From Vibrio sp. FE10 (GTDB lineage: Bacteria > Pseudomonadota > Gammaproteobacteria > Enterobacterales > Vibrionaceae): a stretch of DNA of 64,000 bases. The DNA lies in assembly GCF_030297155.1 (NCBI RefSeq), contig NZ_AP028067.1, forward strand, positions 3,100,001-3,164,000. Direction: 5' to 3'. A program made the translations under genes and the position numbers. Positions 35,808 to 47,577 of the stretch are shown here, in pieces. The notes beneath the pieces are model-generated. The model ran no database searches, was not told where the DNA came from, and worked only from the letters and a program-made list of their open reading frames with translations. The first letter of the stretch is position 1. Each line of letters begins with the position of its first letter.

Positions 35808-38498
35808 TTAGTCTAGAGTACGTTTAACTTCAACAATTTCGAATACTTCGATCTGGTCACCAACGCGAACGTCGTTGTAGTTCTTAACGCCGATACCACA
35901 CTCGTAACCATTTTTAACTTCTTGAACGTCATCTTTAAAGCGACGAAGTGACTCTAGTTCACCTTCGTAGATAACAACGTTTTCGCGAAGTACGCGGATT
36001 GGGTTGCTACGCTTAATAGTACCTTCAGTAACGATACAACCAGCGATTGCACCAAGTTTAGGCGACTTAAATACGTCACGAACTTGAGCAAGACCAATGA
36101 TCTCTTGACGGAATTCAGGAGCAAGCATACCACCCATCGCCTGTTTCACTTCGTCGATCAGTTGGTAAATGATTGAGTAGTAACGTAGATCTAGGTTTTC
36201 ATTCTGAACAGTACCGCGCGCAGTTGCGTCAGCACGTACGTTGAAACCAAGGATGATAGCGTTAGAAGCTGCTGCAAGCGTTGCATCAGTTTCCGTAATA
36301 CCACCAACACCAGAACCTACGATGTTCACTTTAACTTCGTCAGTTGACAGTTTCAGTAGAGAGTCAGCAATCGCTTCTACAGAACCTTGAACGTCTGCTT
36401 TAAGTACAACGTTAAGTTCAGCAACTTCACCAGCCGTCATGTTCGCGAACATGTTCTCTAGTTTCGCTTTTTGTTGGCGAGCTAGTTTAACATCACGGAA
36501 TTTACCTTGACGGTAGTTTGCAACTTCACGCGCTTTACGCTCATCACGTACAACCGTTGCTTCATCACCTGAAGCAGGAACGCCAGAAAGACCTAGAATT
36601 TCTACAGGGATAGATGGACCTGCAGTTTCGATGTCTTTACCGTTTTCATCACGCATTGCACGAACACGGCCGTACTCTTGACCACAAAGAACGATGTCGC
36701 CTTTGTTTAGAGTACCAGACTGTACTAGTACTGTTGCAACTGGACCGCGACCTTTATCAAGACGAGATTCAACAACAACACCAGATGCCATGCCTTCTTT
36801 AACCGCTGTAAGTTCAAGAACTTCAGACTGAAGAAGGATAGCTTCTAGAAGACCATCGATGTTTGTACCCTGTTTTGCAGAGATGTGAACGAAGATGTTC
36901 TCACCGCCCCATTCTTCAGGGATAACGTCGTATTGAGCTAGCTCATTCTTAACGTTGTCTGGGTTTGCACCCTCTTTGTCGATCTTGTTCACAGCAACAA
37001 TCAGAGGAACGCCTGCCGCTTTCGCGTGCTGGATTGCTTCGATTGTTTGTGGCATTACGCCATCGTCTGCTGCAACAACAAGTACAACGATATCTGTCGC
37101 TTGAGCACCACGAGCACGCATAGCTGTAAACGCCGCGTGTCCAGGAGTATCAAGGAACGTGATCATGCCGTTGTCAGTATCTACGTGGTAAGCACCAATG
37201 TGCTGCGTGATACCGCCAGCTTCGCCAGAAGCAACGTGTGCTTTACGAATGTAATCAAGTGTAGAAGTTTTACCGTGGTCAACGTGACCCATGATAGTAA
37301 CAACAGGAGCACGACCTTCTGCGATAGCATCGCTATCACGGTCAGCTAGCACTGCTTCTTCTAATTCGTTTTCTTTGCGAAGGATAACCTTGTGGCCCAT
37401 TTCTTCAGCAACAAGTTGTGCTGTTTCTTGGTCGATCACTTGGTTGATAGTCGCCATAGCGCCCATCTTCATCATCACTTTGATAACTTCAGTTGCTTTA
37501 ACTGACATTTTGCTAGCCAGTTCAGAAACAACGATAGTTTCGCCGATAGCAACATCAGATTTAGCAACAGTTGCTGACTTATCGAAGCCTTGTTGCATTG
37601 AAGTTGGTTTAGCTAGCTTACCTTTACCGCCACGACCACGTTGGTTACGACCACCACGGTTGTTGCCAGGTTGAGCTGCTGGAGCAGGTTTCTTCTTGCG
37701 ACGACGAGGAGCTTTCTCATCTTTTTTATCAGCCGCATCTTCTGCTTCACGAGCATAAGTAGAAGTAGTCACATGGTAATCCGCAGATTTCTCTTGCTCT
37801 TTCTTCTTCTTCTCTTCTTCAGACCAACGTTCTTGGTTTTCTTCTGCTAACTTACGAGCCTCTTCAACAAGCTTAGCTGCTTCAGCTTCTGCTTTACGAG
37901 TTGCTTCTTGCTCTTGACGAGCTTTTAGTTCATCCGCTTCTTTTTTCGCTTGTGCGTTAGCGTCTGCATTTTTTGAATTCATGTCTTTTTTAGCCTTATC
38001 AGCTTGTGCGCGTTGAGCCTTCTCTTCAGCTTCACGTTTTGCATCCGCTTCACGTGTTACTTTTGCTTCGGCTTCGCGCTGTGCTTTCTCTGCAGCATCA
38101 CGTTTCGCTTGCTCTTCAGCATCGCGTTGTGCTTTCTCTTCCGCTTCACGATTAGCTGCATCCTCAGCCTCACGTTTCGCTTCATCTTCAATAGCGCTGC
38201 GCTTCACGTAAGTACGTTTTTTACGTACCTCTACTTGAACATCCTTACTCTTACCGCCTCCAGCGGCAACACTTAGCGTGCTGCGGGTCTTGCGTTGAAG
38301 AGTTAAACGAGTCGGTTCTGTTTCACCTGAAGTATCGCCGTGCTCCTTTTTAAGGTGCGTTAGCAATGTTTGCTTCTCTGAATCAGTCACTTGATCCGAC
38401 CCTGCTTTCTTCATGCCTGCATCAGCAAGTTGTTCAATTAAGCGGTCAACTGGCGTACCAATCTCTTCACTCAGTGCTTTAACTGTTAATTGTGTCAT
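35808..38498 (-). CDS. infB: Translation initiation factor IF-2
   Basis: An 896-residue GTPase that brings initiator tRNA to the 30S subunit. The N-terminal IF2-N fold is followed by a long charged coiled-coil (about residues 100-250) of repeated [17 protein letters not shown] units. A second IF2-N domain and the G domain follow ([25 protein letters not shown]), then the C-terminal domains that bind fMet-tRNA. Internal starts giving shorter forms are known in E. coli; I did not try to place them. The tRNA-fMet gene heads the same gene block. Confidence 0.98.
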   Translation of the reverse strand: MTQLTVKALSEEIGTPVDRLIEQLADAGMKKAGSDQVTDSEKQTLLTHLKKEHGDTSGETEPTRLTLQRKTRSTLSVAAGGGKSKDVQVEVRKKRTYVKRSAIEDEAKREAEDAANREAEEKAQRDAEEQAKRDAAEKAQREAEAKVTREADAKREAEEKAQRAQADKAKKDMNSKNADANAQAKKEADELKARQEQEATRKAEAEAAKLVEEARKLAEENQERWSEEEKKKKEQEKSADYHVTTSTYAREAEDAADKKDEKAPRRRKKKPAPAAQPGNNRGGRNQRGRGGKGKLAKPTSMQQGFDKSATVAKSDVAIGETIVVSELASKMSVKATEVIKVMMKMGAMATINQVIDQETAQLVAEEMGHKVILRKENELEEAVLADRDSDAIAEGRAPVVTIMGHVDHGKTSTLDYIRKAHVASGEAGGITQHIGAYHVDTDNGMITFLDTPGHAAFTAMRARGAQATDIVVLVVAADDGVMPQTIEAIQHAKAAGVPLIVAVNKIDKEGANPDNVKNELAQYDVIPEEWGGENIFVHISAKQGTNIDGLLEAILLQSEVLELTAVKEGMASGVVVESRLDKGRGPVATVLVQSGTLNKGDIVLCGQEYGRVRAMRDENGKDIETAGPSIPVEILGLSGVPASGDEATVVRDERKAREVANYRQGKFRDVKLARQQKAKLENMFANMTAGEVAELNVVLKADVQGSVEAIADSLLKLSTDEVKVNIVGSGVGGITETDATLAAASNAIILGFNVRADATARGTVQNENLDLRYYSIIYQLIDEVKQAMGGMLAPEFRQEIIGLAQVRDVFKSPKLGAIAGCIVTEGTIKRSNPIRVLRENVVIYEGELESLRRFKDDVQEVKNGYECGIGVKNYNDVRVGDQIEVFEIVEVKRTLD

Positions 38499-38520
38499 AC
38501 CGCTCTCTCTCCTTGCTGAA

Positions 38521-40008
38521 TTATTCTTCGTCGCCGAACCAACAGATGTTACGCGCAGCCATAATCAGCTCGCCCGCACGCTCTGCAGTTAGGTCTTCGA
38601 TGCCTTCTAGTTCATCAACGCCTTGGTCAGCTAGGTCTTCCAATGTAGCAACGCCTTTTGCAGCTAGCTTGTAAGCCATTTCACGCTCAAGACCTTCAAG
38701 TGCAAGTAGGTCTTCAGCAGGCTCAACACCATCGAAAGTTTCTTCTTTCGCTAGCGCTAGAGTAGTCAGTGCGTCTTTTGCGCGGTTACGTAGTTCTTCG
38801 ACGATACCTTCGTCTAGACCGTCCACTTCAAGAAGCTCGTTTACAGGAACGTAGGCTACTTCTTCAAGCGTAGAGAAACCTTCTTCAACAAGCATTTGAG
38901 CAAAGTCTTCTTCGATGTCTAGGTGCTTCATGAAGTTTTCAATTGAAGCAACGGCTTCTTCTTGGTGCTTCTTCTGAAGATCTTCAACAGTCATTACGTT
39001 CAGTTCCCAACCAGTTAGTTGAGAAGCTAGACGTACGTTTTGACCGCTACGACCGATAGCTTGCGCTAGGTTGTCAGCTTCAACCGCGATGTCCATTGAA
39101 TGTGTATCTTCATCAACGATGATAGAAGCCACATCAGCAGGAGCCATTGCGTTGATTACGAATTGCGCCGGGTTATCGTCCCAAAGCACGATATCGATAC
39201 GCTCACCGCCAAGGTCGTTAGAAACAGCTTGTACACGTGCACCACGCATACCAACACACGCACCAACAGGGTCAATACGTTTGTCGTTTGTTTTAACAGC
39301 GATTTTAGCACGAGAACCAGCGTCACGTGCAGCACCTTTAAGTTCAATTAGCTCTTCACCAATCTCAGGCACTTCAACGCGGAATAGTTCAGCTAGCATT
39401 TCAGGCTTAGAGCGAGTAATGAACAACTGGAAGCCGCGAGCTTCTGGCTTAACTGCGTATAGAAGACCACGAACACGGTCACCTGGACGGAAGTTTTCAC
39501 GAGGAAGCTGGTCATCACGAAGGATTACCGCTTCAGCGTTGCTACCTAGGTCTAGGATAATAGTGTCACGGTTTACTTTCTTAACAACACCAGTAACTAG
39601 CTCACCTTCGTTATCGATGAACTGCTCAACGATTTGAGCACGCTCAGCTTCACGTACTTTCTGTACGATAACTTGCTTAGCCGTTTGAGTCGTAATACGG
39701 TCAAACGTTACTGATTCGATGTCATCTTCAATGAAACCGCCAAGTTCGATCTCTGGGTCATCGTACTTCGCAGCTTCAATAGAGATTTCTTTTGTTGGGA
39801 ATTCAACTTCCTCAACAGCTTCCCAACGGCGGAAAGTTTCGAAATTACCCGTTTTACGGTCAATTTCAACACGAACTTCGATTTCTAGTTCGCTTTTCTT
39901 TTTTGTTGCCGTTGCAAGCGCGATTTCAAGCGCTTCAAAAATACGCTCACGAGGAACTGCTTTCTCATTAGAAACAGCTTCTACTACCGCCAAAATTTCT
40001 TTGTTCAT
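38521..40008 (-). CDS. nusA: Transcription termination/antitermination factor NusA
   Basis: A 495-residue RNA-polymerase-binding protein. The N-terminal domain is followed by S1 ([18 protein letters not shown]), KH1 ([17 protein letters not shown]) and KH2 ([15 protein letters not shown]) domains and two acidic repeats with [19 protein letters not shown] at the C-terminus, as in gammaproteobacteria. A GAGG ribosome site precedes the ATG. It lies between rimP and infB. Confidence 0.98.
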   Translation of the reverse strand: MNKEILAVVEAVSNEKAVPRERIFEALEIALATATKKKSELEIEVRVEIDRKTGNFETFRRWEAVEEVEFPTKEISIEAAKYDDPEIELGGFIEDDIESVTFDRITTQTAKQVIVQKVREAERAQIVEQFIDNEGELVTGVVKKVNRDTIILDLGSNAEAVILRDDQLPRENFRPGDRVRGLLYAVKPEARGFQLFITRSKPEMLAELFRVEVPEIGEELIELKGAARDAGSRAKIAVKTNDKRIDPVGACVGMRGARVQAVSNDLGGERIDIVLWDDNPAQFVINAMAPADVASIIVDEDTHSMDIAVEADNLAQAIGRSGQNVRLASQLTGWELNVMTVEDLQKKHQEEAVASIENFMKHLDIEEDFAQMLVEEGFSTLEEVAYVPVNELLEVDGLDEGIVEELRNRAKDALTTLALAKEETFDGVEPAEDLLALEGLEREMAYKLAAKGVATLEDLADQGVDELEGIEDLTAERAGELIMAARNICWFGDEE

Positions 40009-40043
40009 TAATCTAGCCTCTTAAGCTCATCTCTCTAGGAGAA

Positions 40044-40499
40044 CTAAAATTTAGGGATCAGGTTAGCTTTCGCAATATTGCTCAGGACGAATTCTTCTTC
40101 TTGTCCTTCAACCAATACTTTTACTGTCTCGCCTTCAATAGATTGGATATCACCTTTCCATTTACGACGGTTGCCGACAGCCATTTTCAAAACGATGCTT
40201 ACCTCGTGACCAATAAATTGTTGGTAATGCTCTGCTTTGAACAGTGGTCTCTCTAAACCTGGTGAAGAAACTTCAAGGTTATAAGCCACTGAAATTGGAT
40301 CTTCAACGTCCATTACGGCACTTACTTGGTGACTAACTTCAGAGCAATCGTCTACATTGATACCATTTGGTGAATCGATGTAAATACGTAGCGTTGAGTG
40401 CTCACCAGCACGAATAAATTCTAATCCAACTAACTCATAACCTGATGCTGCTACTGGAGCGTCAAGCATTTCAGTAAGTTGTCTTTCTAAACCAGTCAT
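40044..40499 (-). CDS. rimP: Ribosome maturation factor RimP
   Basis: A 151-residue 30S assembly factor, formerly YhbC. It has the family motif [18 protein letters not shown] and [14 protein letters not shown] precedes the ATG. It is the first protein gene of the nusA-infB block. A short terminator-like hairpin lies 14 bases upstream in the leader. Confidence 0.97.
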   Translation of the reverse strand: MTGLERQLTEMLDAPVAASGYELVGLEFIRAGEHSTLRIYIDSPNGINVDDCSEVSHQVSAVMDVEDPISVAYNLEVSSPGLERPLFKAEHYQQFIGHEVSIVLKMAVGNRRKWKGDIQSIEGETVKVLVEGQEEEFVLSNIAKANLIPKF

Positions 40500-40512
40500 T
40501 TAACCACTCCAG

Positions 40513-40537
40513 AAACAAAAAAAGGGCTCAAAGCCCA
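40513..40537 (-). promoter_or_regulatory. Attenuator-like hairpin in the rimP-nusA leader
   Basis: On the minus strand GGGCT-TTG-AGCCC is followed by seven Ts and then the rimP ribosome site. The stem is only 5 bp, so it is a weak terminator candidate. In E. coli the leader of this operon contains terminators used in NusA autoregulation; equivalence here is inferred. Confidence 0.45.
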
Positions 40538-40589
40538 ATTTAAATTCCAAGCAAACATTATCTAAATTGCATTTACAAATGCTTAGATA

Positions 40590-40622
40590 ACAAAAAACCC
40601 CGTATAAGCCGGGGTTTTTGTT
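40590..40622 (-). terminator. Terminator after tRNA-fMet
   Basis: AACAAAAACCCCGGCTTA and its complement form a GC-rich stem followed by six Ts on the minus strand, between tRNA-fMet and rimP. Confidence 0.85.
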
Positions 40623-40734
40623 GCTGGACCCTTATATGTTAAGTGCCATCATATTTGATATTACACTTAACTCACAGTGAGGTTCACACTGTGCAAACTT
40701 GCTACCAATACACGCTATATAATAGCATTGGAAT

Positions 40735-40811
<77 letters not shown>

Positions 40812-40864
40812 TCCGACTTGTGAGCATTATACGCCCAACAAGATGTTTTACAAGTTTGTAAACA

Positions 40865-40949
40865 TGGTGCCGAGAGAGGGACTCGAACCCTCACACCCTA
40901 AGGCACTAGCACCTCATGCTAGCGTGTCTACCAATTTCACCATCTCGGC
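40865..40949 (-). tRNA. leuU: tRNA-Leu (GAG)
   Basis: An 85-base class II tRNA with encoded CCA. The anticodon loop ATGAGGT gives GAG. A long variable arm and the TTCGAGTCC T-loop are present. It begins 16 bases after the secG stop on the same strand, as leuU does in E. coli, so it is cut from the secG transcript. Confidence 0.96.
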
Positions 40950-40965
40950 ATCAAATCTTTGCAGA

Positions 40966-41298
40966 TTATTGTGGAATCTCGTCGCCTTGCGCCGGAACTT
41001 CACTCACTGCATCTTCAGCTTGCTGAATTACCTGACCTTCAGTCGGGTTAATCCATTGTGACTCAGTTTTATGTGTAGACATATTACCAAGCACTAAGCT
41101 AAGGATAAAAAATGTAGTTGCAAAAATTGCAGTCATTCGGGTAAGGAAATTTCCTGAGCCACCAGCACCAAACACAGTGTTTGAAGCGCCAGCACCGAAT
41201 GAGGCTCCCATATCTGCGCCTTTACCTTGTTGAATCAACACTAGGCCAATTACACCAAGCGCTGCCAACAGGTAAATCACAAGTAGAACTGTAAACAT
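40966..41298 (-). CDS. secG: Protein-export membrane protein SecG
   Basis: A 110-residue subunit of the SecYEG translocon with two membrane helices (residues 3-23 and about 52-72), linked by the [20 protein letters not shown] loop. The ATG at 41298 has GGTGG upstream; the reading to 41340 adds 14 unsupported residues. tRNA-Leu follows directly. Confidence 0.96.
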   Translation of the reverse strand: MFTVLLVIYLLAALGVIGLVLIQQGKGADMGASFGAGASNTVFGAGGSGNFLTRMTAIFATTFFILSLVLGNMSTHKTESQWINPTEGQVIQQAEDAVSEVPAQGDEIPQ

Positions 41299-41463
41299 TT
41301 TTCCACCTATGTTCCTAATTGTTGAGCCAGCGCCGTTCAAAAAACTATTTTTAAGAACAAGGCTAGCGACCTCCTAACTGAAGGCCGAGCAATACTAGCG
41401 AATGCGACGATGACTGACAAGGGGAATTTGCTAAAAAATAAGCCTTTAACAAACGAGTGGTTA

Positions 41464-41507
41464 AAAAAAGGTCAAAAGCGACACAAAACTCGTTTGTGTC
41501 GCTTTTC
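41464..41507 (-). terminator. Terminator of glmM
   Basis: AAAAGCGACACAAA and its complement form a 14-bp stem with a 5-base loop; a T run follows on the minus strand. It separates glmM from secG. Confidence 0.85.
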
Positions 41508-41576
41508 AGCAAGGCATAAGTTAAACAGACCTAATCACGGGCATGATGATGCACGCCACAGCGATAAACTATTTAA

Positions 41577-42917
41577 TTAGCAATTCGCTTTTACAGCATC
41601 AGCAATCTTAAGTGCAGATTTCTGAACAAGATCAGCATCTTCACCTTCAACCATCACTCTCAATAGAGGCTCTGTACCTGACTTACGCAGTAATACTCGC
41701 CCTTTTTCGCCAAGCTCAGCTTCCACTTCAACAACAGCCGTTTTAACCGCCTCTGCTTCTAGTGGGTTTGAGTCACCGCTGAAACGAACATTTTCTAAAA
41801 CTTGAGGGTATAACGTCATACCTTGAGAAAGTTCATTCAGTGTCATTTCACTATCAACCACTGAAGCCAACACTTGCAGCGCAGCAACGATGGCATCACC
41901 CGTCGTTACTTTATCTAATAGAATCACATGGCCAGAGTTTTCTGCACCGATCTTCCAGCCTTTAACAAGAAGCTGCTCCATTACATAACGGTCACCTACA
42001 GCAGCACGTACAAATGGAATACCTAATTGCTTAAGTCCATTTTCCATACCAAGGTTCGTCATCAATGTACCAACAACACCGCCTTTTAGTTCACCACGAC
42101 GTAGCGCATCACGAGCAATGATGTAAGCGATTTGGTCGCCATCAACCTTGTTGCCTAGCTCATCAACCATAATGATACGGTCACCGTCGCCATCAAAGCC
42201 AAGGCCTAGAGCTGCTTTCTCTTCAACCACTTTAGCTTGCAGAGCACGCACATCTGTCGCACCTACTTCGTGGTTGATGTTCGTGCCATTAGGCTCCACG
42301 CCCATAGCAATGACTTCAGCACCCAACTCTTTAAATACAGCAGGTGCGATGTGGTAAGTAGCACCGTGTGCGCAATCAACCACTATTTTCATTCCGGCTA
42401 ATGTCATTTTGTGCGGGAATGTACTTTTACAAAATTCAATATAACGGCCTGCTGCATCATTTAAGCGAACAGCTTTACCTAGTACTGAAGATTCCACGCA
42501 CTCGATATCTTTGTCTAGTTCAGCTTCGATTGCCAACTCAATTTCGTCTGACAACTTAGTACCTTCAGAAGAGAAGAACTTAATGCCGTTATCGTAATAT
42601 GGGTTGTGTGATGCCGAGATAACGATCCCCGCCTCAGCACGGAAAGTTTGTGTTAGGTAAGCAACAGCTGGTGTCGGCATTGGCCCCGTAAACGTAGCCT
42701 GAAGACCCGCAGCAGCTAAGCCAGCTTCTAAAGCAGACTCAAGCATGTAACCAGAAATACGAGTATCTTTACCGATAATCACTTTCTTTGTGCCCTGCTT
42801 TGCCAAAACACGACCCGCAGCCCAGCCAAGCTTCAAAACAAAATCAGGTGTAATTGGGTACTGACCCACTTTGCCACGTACGCCATCTGTTCCGAAGTAA
42901 CGTCTTTTATCAGACAT
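41577..42917 (-). CDS. glmM: Phosphoglucosamine mutase
   Basis: Converts glucosamine 6-phosphate to the 1-phosphate for UDP-GlcNAc, peptidoglycan and LPS synthesis. 446 residues; phosphoserine site at Ser103 in [13 protein letters not shown], metal loop GFDGDGDRI, and [15 protein letters not shown] at the C-terminus. AAGGAAA precedes the ATG. It follows folP by 22 bases, the folP-glmM pair of E. coli. Confidence 0.98.
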   Translation of the reverse strand: MSDKRRYFGTDGVRGKVGQYPITPDFVLKLGWAAGRVLAKQGTKKVIIGKDTRISGYMLESALEAGLAAAGLQATFTGPMPTPAVAYLTQTFRAEAGIVISASHNPYYDNGIKFFSSEGTKLSDEIELAIEAELDKDIECVESSVLGKAVRLNDAAGRYIEFCKSTFPHKMTLAGMKIVVDCAHGATYHIAPAVFKELGAEVIAMGVEPNGTNINHEVGATDVRALQAKVVEEKAALGLGFDGDGDRIIMVDELGNKVDGDQIAYIIARDALRRGELKGGVVGTLMTNLGMENGLKQLGIPFVRAAVGDRYVMEQLLVKGWKIGAENSGHVILLDKVTTGDAIVAALQVLASVVDSEMTLNELSQGMTLYPQVLENVRFSGDSNPLEAEAVKTAVVEVEAELGEKGRVLLRKSGTEPLLRVMVEGEDADLVQKSALKIADAVKANC

Positions 42918-42939
42918 ATTGATTTTCCTTAATTATTAT

Positions 42940-43770
42940 TTAGTGATTGTTGTTCATCACTTCAATTATCTTCATCGCTTCCAATGTATCTTCTACATCG
43001 TGAACGCGAATAATTTGAGCACCTTTCATCGCTGCAATGGTGGCGCAAGTAACACTTCCTACCATGCAATCTGCTGGTGCTTTATCTAGCAGCTTAAAGA
43101 TCATCGATTTTCTCGAGATACCCGCTAAGATTGGCAAGCCAAGCGTATGAAATTTTTCAAGGTGCGCTAATAGGTGGTAATTATGCTCTATGGTTTTACC
43201 AAAGCCAAAACCAGGATCTAAAATAAGTTGCTCTTTAGATATGCCGACAGCCTCACAAGCCTCAACCCTTTCTTTTAAAAAGTCTTCAACATCCGTGAAA
43301 ACATCGTCATAGCTAGGGTTAGCTTGCATGGTTCTTGGCTGGCCTTTCATGTGCATCAAACAAACGGGAACTTGAGCTTGAGCAGCAGCCTCTAAAGCAC
43401 CCGGCTCTTGCAGAGCTCGCACATCATTGATCAAGTCAGCTCCCGCTTCAACGGCTTGACGCATCACTTCCGCTTTGCTGGTATCAATAGAAATCCACAC
43501 ATCAAAATTAGCTCGAATCGCTTTAATTGCAGGTATAACCCTTGAGAGTTCATCTTCCAATGTAACTTCAGGCGCTCCCGGTCGGGTAGATTCACCACCG
43601 ATATCAATAATACTGACACCAGCTTTGATCATGCGTTCAGCTTGCTGCAATGCTTTCTCTAATGAGTTGAATTGACCACCATCAGAAAATGAGTCGGGCG
43701 TAACATTGAGGATACCCATCACATGCGGACGGTCTAAAAGGAGTGTTTTACTGTTTGCTTGTAATATCAT
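42940..43770 (-). CDS. folP: Dihydropteroate synthase
   Basis: Joins p-aminobenzoate to the pterin in folate synthesis and is the sulfonamide target. 276 residues with MGILNVTPDSFSDGG, GGESTRPGA and the DPGFGFGKT motifs, and the usual C-terminal IRVHDV. There is no clear ribosome site before the ATG at 43770, which is unusual for the operon, yet the N-terminus is of normal length. Confidence 0.97.
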   Translation of the reverse strand: MILQANSKTLLLDRPHVMGILNVTPDSFSDGGQFNSLEKALQQAERMIKAGVSIIDIGGESTRPGAPEVTLEDELSRVIPAIKAIRANFDVWISIDTSKAEVMRQAVEAGADLINDVRALQEPGALEAAAQAQVPVCLMHMKGQPRTMQANPSYDDVFTDVEDFLKERVEACEAVGISKEQLILDPGFGFGKTIEHNYHLLAHLEKFHTLGLPILAGISRKSMIFKLLDKAPADCMVGSVTCATIAAMKGAQIIRVHDVEDTLEAMKIIEVMNNNH

Positions 43771-43814
43771 GGAAGGCAGGTCTTAAAAGGTTAAAACACT
43801 TTGCGCTAGAAACA

Positions 43815-43842
43815 GAAAAACCCTGAGCGTACTCAGGGTTTT
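43815..43842 (-). terminator. Terminator between ftsH and folP
   Basis: AAAACCCTGAG pairs with CTCAGGGTTTT around a 4-base loop and is followed by Ts on the minus strand. It may only partly stop transcription into folP-glmM. Confidence 0.8.
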
Positions 43843-43859
43843 AATTAATAGCTTAGCGA

Positions 43860-45830
43860 TTAAGAATCTTTGTTTTGAGCGTCATCTGATTCAGATTTAG
43901 CTTCTTCAACTTTTGACTCTTCAGCTTTTGGTTCGGCTTTAGCTTCAGGTTTTTCCTCAGCTTCAGGCTTGGCTTCTTCCTTTGCAGGTTCAGCTTTTGC
44001 CTGGTCACCCCAACCAGCAGGCTCACGAATGTCAGTCTTACGTTCCATGAGGTCATCAATCTGACCTGCATCGATCGTTTCGTACTTCATAAGCGCATCT
44101 TTCATCGAGTGCATCAAATCCATATTATCTTCTAGGATTTGCTTAGCTCGAGCGTAGTTGCGGTCGATAAGAATGCGAATTTCTTCATCGATAAGTCGAG
44201 TTGTATCGTCAGAAACATGCTTCGCTTGACTCATGCCGCGACCTAGGAAAACTTCGCCTTCTTCTTCAGCATAAAGAAGAGGACCCAGTTTCTCAGAGAA
44301 GCCCCATTGCGTAACCATCTTACGAGCAATATCTGTTGCACGTTCGATATCGTTAGACGCACCAGTCGAAACATTATCTTTACCGTAGATAAGTTCTTCA
44401 GCAAGACGACCGCCGTACAAGCTAGAAATCATTGACTCTAGATGTTGGCGAGACATGCTTACGCGATCTTGCTCTGGTAGATACATCGTCACACCAAGTG
44501 CACGACCACGTGGGATGATTGATACTTTGTACACTGGATCGTGTTCAGGTACCAAACGACCAACAATCGCGTGACCCGCTTCGTGGTAAGCCGTTGACTC
44601 TTTCACTTCTTCAGACATAACCATTGAACGGCGCTCTGCACCCATCATGATCTTATCTTTCGCAAGTTCAAACTCAACCATAGAGACATTGCGTTTGTTT
44701 CCGCGAGCAGCAAATAGAGCCGCTTCGTTAACAAGGTTCGCAAGATCTGCACCAGAGAAACCTGGAGTACCACGAGCAATCAGAGATGGTTCAACATCGC
44801 CTGACAGTGGAACTTTACGCATGTGTACTTTAAGAATCTGTTCACGACCACGTACATCAGGTAGACCAACCACAACTTGACGGTCAAAACGACCTGGACG
44901 AAGTAGTGCTGGGTCAAGTACGTCTGGACGGTTAGTCGCAGCGATAACAATAATACCTTCGTTACCTTCGAAACCATCCATCTCAACCAGCATTTGGTTC
45001 AGTGTTTGCTCACGTTCATCGTGACCACCACCAACACCAGCGCCACGTTGACGACCTACTGCATCGATTTCATCGATAAAGATGATACATGGTGCAGCCT
45101 TCTTAGCTTGTTCGAACATGTCACGCACACGAGATGCACCAACACCAACGAACATTTCTACGAAGTCAGAACCAGAGATAGTAAAGAACGGTACTTTTGC
45201 TTCACCCGCAATCGCTTTTGCAAGCAATGTCTTACCAGTACCAGGAGGACCAACCAACAGGATACCTGTAGGAATCTTACCACCTAATTTTTGGAAACGA
45301 CTTGGGTCACGAAGGTAGTCAACAAGTTCTTTAACGTCTTCTTTTGCTTCGTCACAACCTGCAACATCAGCAAACATCGTTTTAATTTGTTCTTCGCTCA
45401 TCATTCGAGCTTTGCTCTTACCAAACGACATTGCGCCTTTACCGCCGCCGCCGCCTTGCATTTGACGCATGAAGAAAATCCACACACCAATCAGTAAGAT
45501 CATTGGGAACCAAGAGATGAAGATAGTGCCAAGCAGGCTCTGCTCTTCAGGTGGTGTGCCCTGAACTTTCACGTTTTGGTTAATTAAGTCATCAAGTAGC
45601 TTCTGATCATAAACAGGCATGTAAGTTACATACTTAGCACCACCACCACGACGGGTGAAAGAGATTTCACTGTTATTGAACTGTGCGTCTTGAATCTGGC
45701 CTTGGCCAACTTCCTGTACAAACGTGGTGTAATCAACTGCTCTGCCATTACTTTCACCAGGGCCGAAGCTCTGGAATACAGACATAAGCACTACAGCGAT
45801 AACTAGCCACAGAATTAAATTTTTTGCCAT
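43860..45830 (-). CDS. ftsH: ATP-dependent zinc metalloprotease FtsH
   Basis: A membrane-anchored AAA+ protease that degrades LpxC, SecY and heat-shock factor. Two N-terminal helices (residues 5-23 and about 100-120) flank a periplasmic domain. The ATPase has [13 protein letters not shown] and the protease has HEAGH. The ATG at 45830 has GAGTGA upstream; a TTG at 45839 is an alternative. The last 50 residues are an Ala/Glu/Lys-rich tail longer than in E. coli. It follows rlmE in the same operon. Confidence 0.98.
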   Translation of the reverse strand: MAKNLILWLVIAVVLMSVFQSFGPGESNGRAVDYTTFVQEVGQGQIQDAQFNNSEISFTRRGGGAKYVTYMPVYDQKLLDDLINQNVKVQGTPPEEQSLLGTIFISWFPMILLIGVWIFFMRQMQGGGGGKGAMSFGKSKARMMSEEQIKTMFADVAGCDEAKEDVKELVDYLRDPSRFQKLGGKIPTGILLVGPPGTGKTLLAKAIAGEAKVPFFTISGSDFVEMFVGVGASRVRDMFEQAKKAAPCIIFIDEIDAVGRQRGAGVGGGHDEREQTLNQMLVEMDGFEGNEGIIVIAATNRPDVLDPALLRPGRFDRQVVVGLPDVRGREQILKVHMRKVPLSGDVEPSLIARGTPGFSGADLANLVNEAALFAARGNKRNVSMVEFELAKDKIMMGAERRSMVMSEEVKESTAYHEAGHAIVGRLVPEHDPVYKVSIIPRGRALGVTMYLPEQDRVSMSRQHLESMISSLYGGRLAEELIYGKDNVSTGASNDIERATDIARKMVTQWGFSEKLGPLLYAEEEGEVFLGRGMSQAKHVSDDTTRLIDEEIRILIDRNYARAKQILEDNMDLMHSMKDALMKYETIDAGQIDDLMERKTDIREPAGWGDQAKAEPAKEEAKPEAEEKPEAKAEPKAEESKVEEAKSESDDAQNKDS

Positions 45831-45937
45831 GTCACTCAAGGTGTCAGCCTCTCGATAACTAATTGTAATTAAAGGTAGGGTACTACAGTTTGTAACCTGT
45901 AGCTATATTGTTAACGGTTCAAAATCGAACAGAATCG

Positions 45938-46567
45938 TTAACCTTTGTAACCAGTGGCTACGATAAACACTTCACGAGAACGAGCTCGAGAAGAGTCGGG
46001 TTTTCTGACCTTAACCGTTTTAAACATCTCACGGACATCTTTAACGTATTGGTCAAACCCTTCGCCTTGGAATACTTTAACAACAAAACTACCATTGGTA
46101 GCTAGAACTTGTCGACACATATCCAAAGCTAATTCAACCAAGTACATAGCTCTTGGTTGGTCTACTGAGTTATTTCCCGCAATGTTAGGAGCCATGTCAG
46201 ACATAACCACATCAACCATATTAGGTTGAATACGATCTAACAACGCTTCCAATACTGCTTCTTCGCGGAAATCACCTTGTAAAAAGCTCACTCCAGCGAT
46301 TGGGTCCATAGGTAACAAGTCACACGCAATGATTTGTCCACTGTCACCAATAATCTTAGCAGCATATTGAGACCAACCGCCAGGAGCTGCACCCAAATCC
46401 ACAACGGTCATCGCAGGAGACAACAATTTATCTTTCGCTTGAATCTCTTCCATTTTGAAATAAGCACGTGAACGATAGCCTTTCTTTCTCGCCTCATTTG
46501 CGTACTTGTCGTCGAAGTGTTCCTTCAACCAACGGCCTGAACTGGCCGAGTGTTTCTGTTTACTCAT
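45938..46567 (-). CDS. rlmE: 23S rRNA 2'-O-ribose U2552 methyltransferase
   Basis: The heat-shock methyltransferase RrmJ/FtsJ. 209 residues from the ATG at 46567. The SAM motif [14 protein letters not shown] and the catalytic K-D-K-E residues are in place ([21 protein letters not shown]). The longer reading to 46624 is not supported. It heads the rlmE-ftsH operon, with a sigma-32-like promoter upstream. Confidence 0.97.
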   Translation of the reverse strand: MSKQKHSASSGRWLKEHFDDKYANEARKKGYRSRAYFKMEEIQAKDKLLSPAMTVVDLGAAPGGWSQYAAKIIGDSGQIIACDLLPMDPIAGVSFLQGDFREEAVLEALLDRIQPNMVDVVMSDMAPNIAGNNSVDQPRAMYLVELALDMCRQVLATNGSFVVKVFQGEGFDQYVKDVREMFKTVKVRKPDSSRARSREVFIVATGYKG

Positions 46568-46625
46568 TGGATACCTAAATTGGAGGAAAGTACTAATTGC
46601 TGAATAAATTATAGTCTTCAGCATT

Positions 46626-46652
46626 AGATGGCGTTAAAATAGGTTTTTTCAA
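46626..46652 (-). promoter_or_regulatory. Candidate sigma-32 promoter of rlmE-ftsH
   Basis: On the minus strand GTTGAAA, 13 bases, then CGCCATCT resembles the heat-shock consensus CTTGAAA-N(11-16)-CCCCATNT. It ends 59 bases before the rlmE start. The E. coli orthologue operon is sigma-32 dependent. Confidence 0.5.
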
Positions 46653-46681
46653 CCCTAATACTAAAGAAAATTGGCCGCGTA

Positions 46682-46978
46682 ATGAACCTAAGTACCAAAC
46701 AAAAGCAGCATCTAAAGGGCCTAGCTCACAGTTTAAAACCTGTAGTGCTAATGGGCGCAAATGGACTTACTGAAGCTGTTCTAGCGGAAATCGAATTAGC
46801 TCTAGACCATCACGAACTGATCAAGATTAAAGTAGCATCAGAAGACCGTGAGACTAAGCAACTGATTATCGATGCAATTGTACGTGAAACTAAAGCTGAG
46901 AAAGTACAAACTATCGGTAAAGTTCTTGTACTGTTCCGTCAGTCTGAAGCACGTAAAATCGAGATTCCACGCAAATAA
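46682..46978 (+). CDS. yhbY: YhbY, CRM-domain ribosome assembly protein
   Basis: A 98-residue RNA-binding protein with one CRM domain (GLAHSLKPVVLMGANGLTEAVLAEIELALDHHELIKIKV). It associates with pre-50S particles in E. coli. It is divergent from rlmE with only 114 bases between starts. The ribosome site is weak. A terminator follows that also serves greA. Confidence 0.94.
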   Translation: MNLSTKQKQHLKGLAHSLKPVVLMGANGLTEAVLAEIELALDHHELIKIKVASEDRETKQLIIDAIVRETKAEKVQTIGKVLVLFRQSEARKIEIPRK

Positions 46979-47049
46979 GCTAGTTTGTCATCAAGCTAGA
47001 TCCGCAACAAGAAAGCCACTGTGCTTATCTTTTAGTGTAGCGTGAGAAA

Positions 47050-47079
47050 CGAAAAAGGTCGCATTAGCGACCTTTTTAC
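47050..47079. terminator. Bidirectional terminator between yhbY and greA
   Basis: AAAAAGGTCGC pairs with GCGACCTTTTT around a 4-base loop between convergent genes. Confidence 0.9.
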
Positions 47080-47103
47080 TTATTAGAACCAAAGTAAATT
47101 CAA

Positions 47104-47577
47104 TTAGATGTATTCTACTTTGTCGATTTCGAAGTCTTTATCACCGCCAGGTGTAGAGATAATAACCTCGTCACCTTCCATCTTACCAATCAGACCACGA
47201 GCGATCGGTGATTTCACCGAAATGCGGCCAGTTTTGATTTCAGCTTCATCTTCAGAAACGATTTGGTAACGGAATTCTTCATCAGTATCTACGTCAATCA
47301 AAGTAACCGTAGTACCAAAGATAACCTTACCTGTGTTATCCATTTGAGTTACGTCGATGATCTGAGCTAGCGATAGCTTGTATTCGATATCTCGAATTTG
47401 AGCTTCACAGATACCCTGCTCTTCACGAGCGGCGTGATATTCAGCGTTCTCTTTCAAGTCACCTAGTTCACGTGCTTCACCAATAGCTGCTGAAATAATA
47501 GGACGTAGCTTAAGTAGGCGATCTAATTCGTCACGTAGCTTCTGAGCGCCACGTACTGTCATTGGAACCTTTTCCAT
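47104..47577 (-). CDS. greA: Transcription elongation factor GreA
   Basis: A 157-residue cleavage factor that rescues backtracked RNA polymerase. The N-terminal coiled-coil has the tip acidic residues in [16 protein letters not shown], and the C-terminal FKBP-like domain ends [17 protein letters not shown] precedes the ATG. It is convergent with yhbY. Confidence 0.97.
   Translation of the reverse strand: MEKVPMTVRGAQKLRDELDRLLKLRPIISAAIGEARELGDLKENAEYHAAREEQGICEAQIRDIEYKLSLAQIIDVTQMDNTGKVIFGTTVTLIDVDTDEEFRYQIVSEDEAEIKTGRISVKSPIARGLIGKMEGDEVIISTPGGDKDFEIDKVEYI

Noticed and set aside
37026..38276. Cys- and Phe-rich frames opposite the infB coiled coil
   Set aside because: They arise from the repetitive Glu/Ala/Lys codons of IF-2 read on the other strand.
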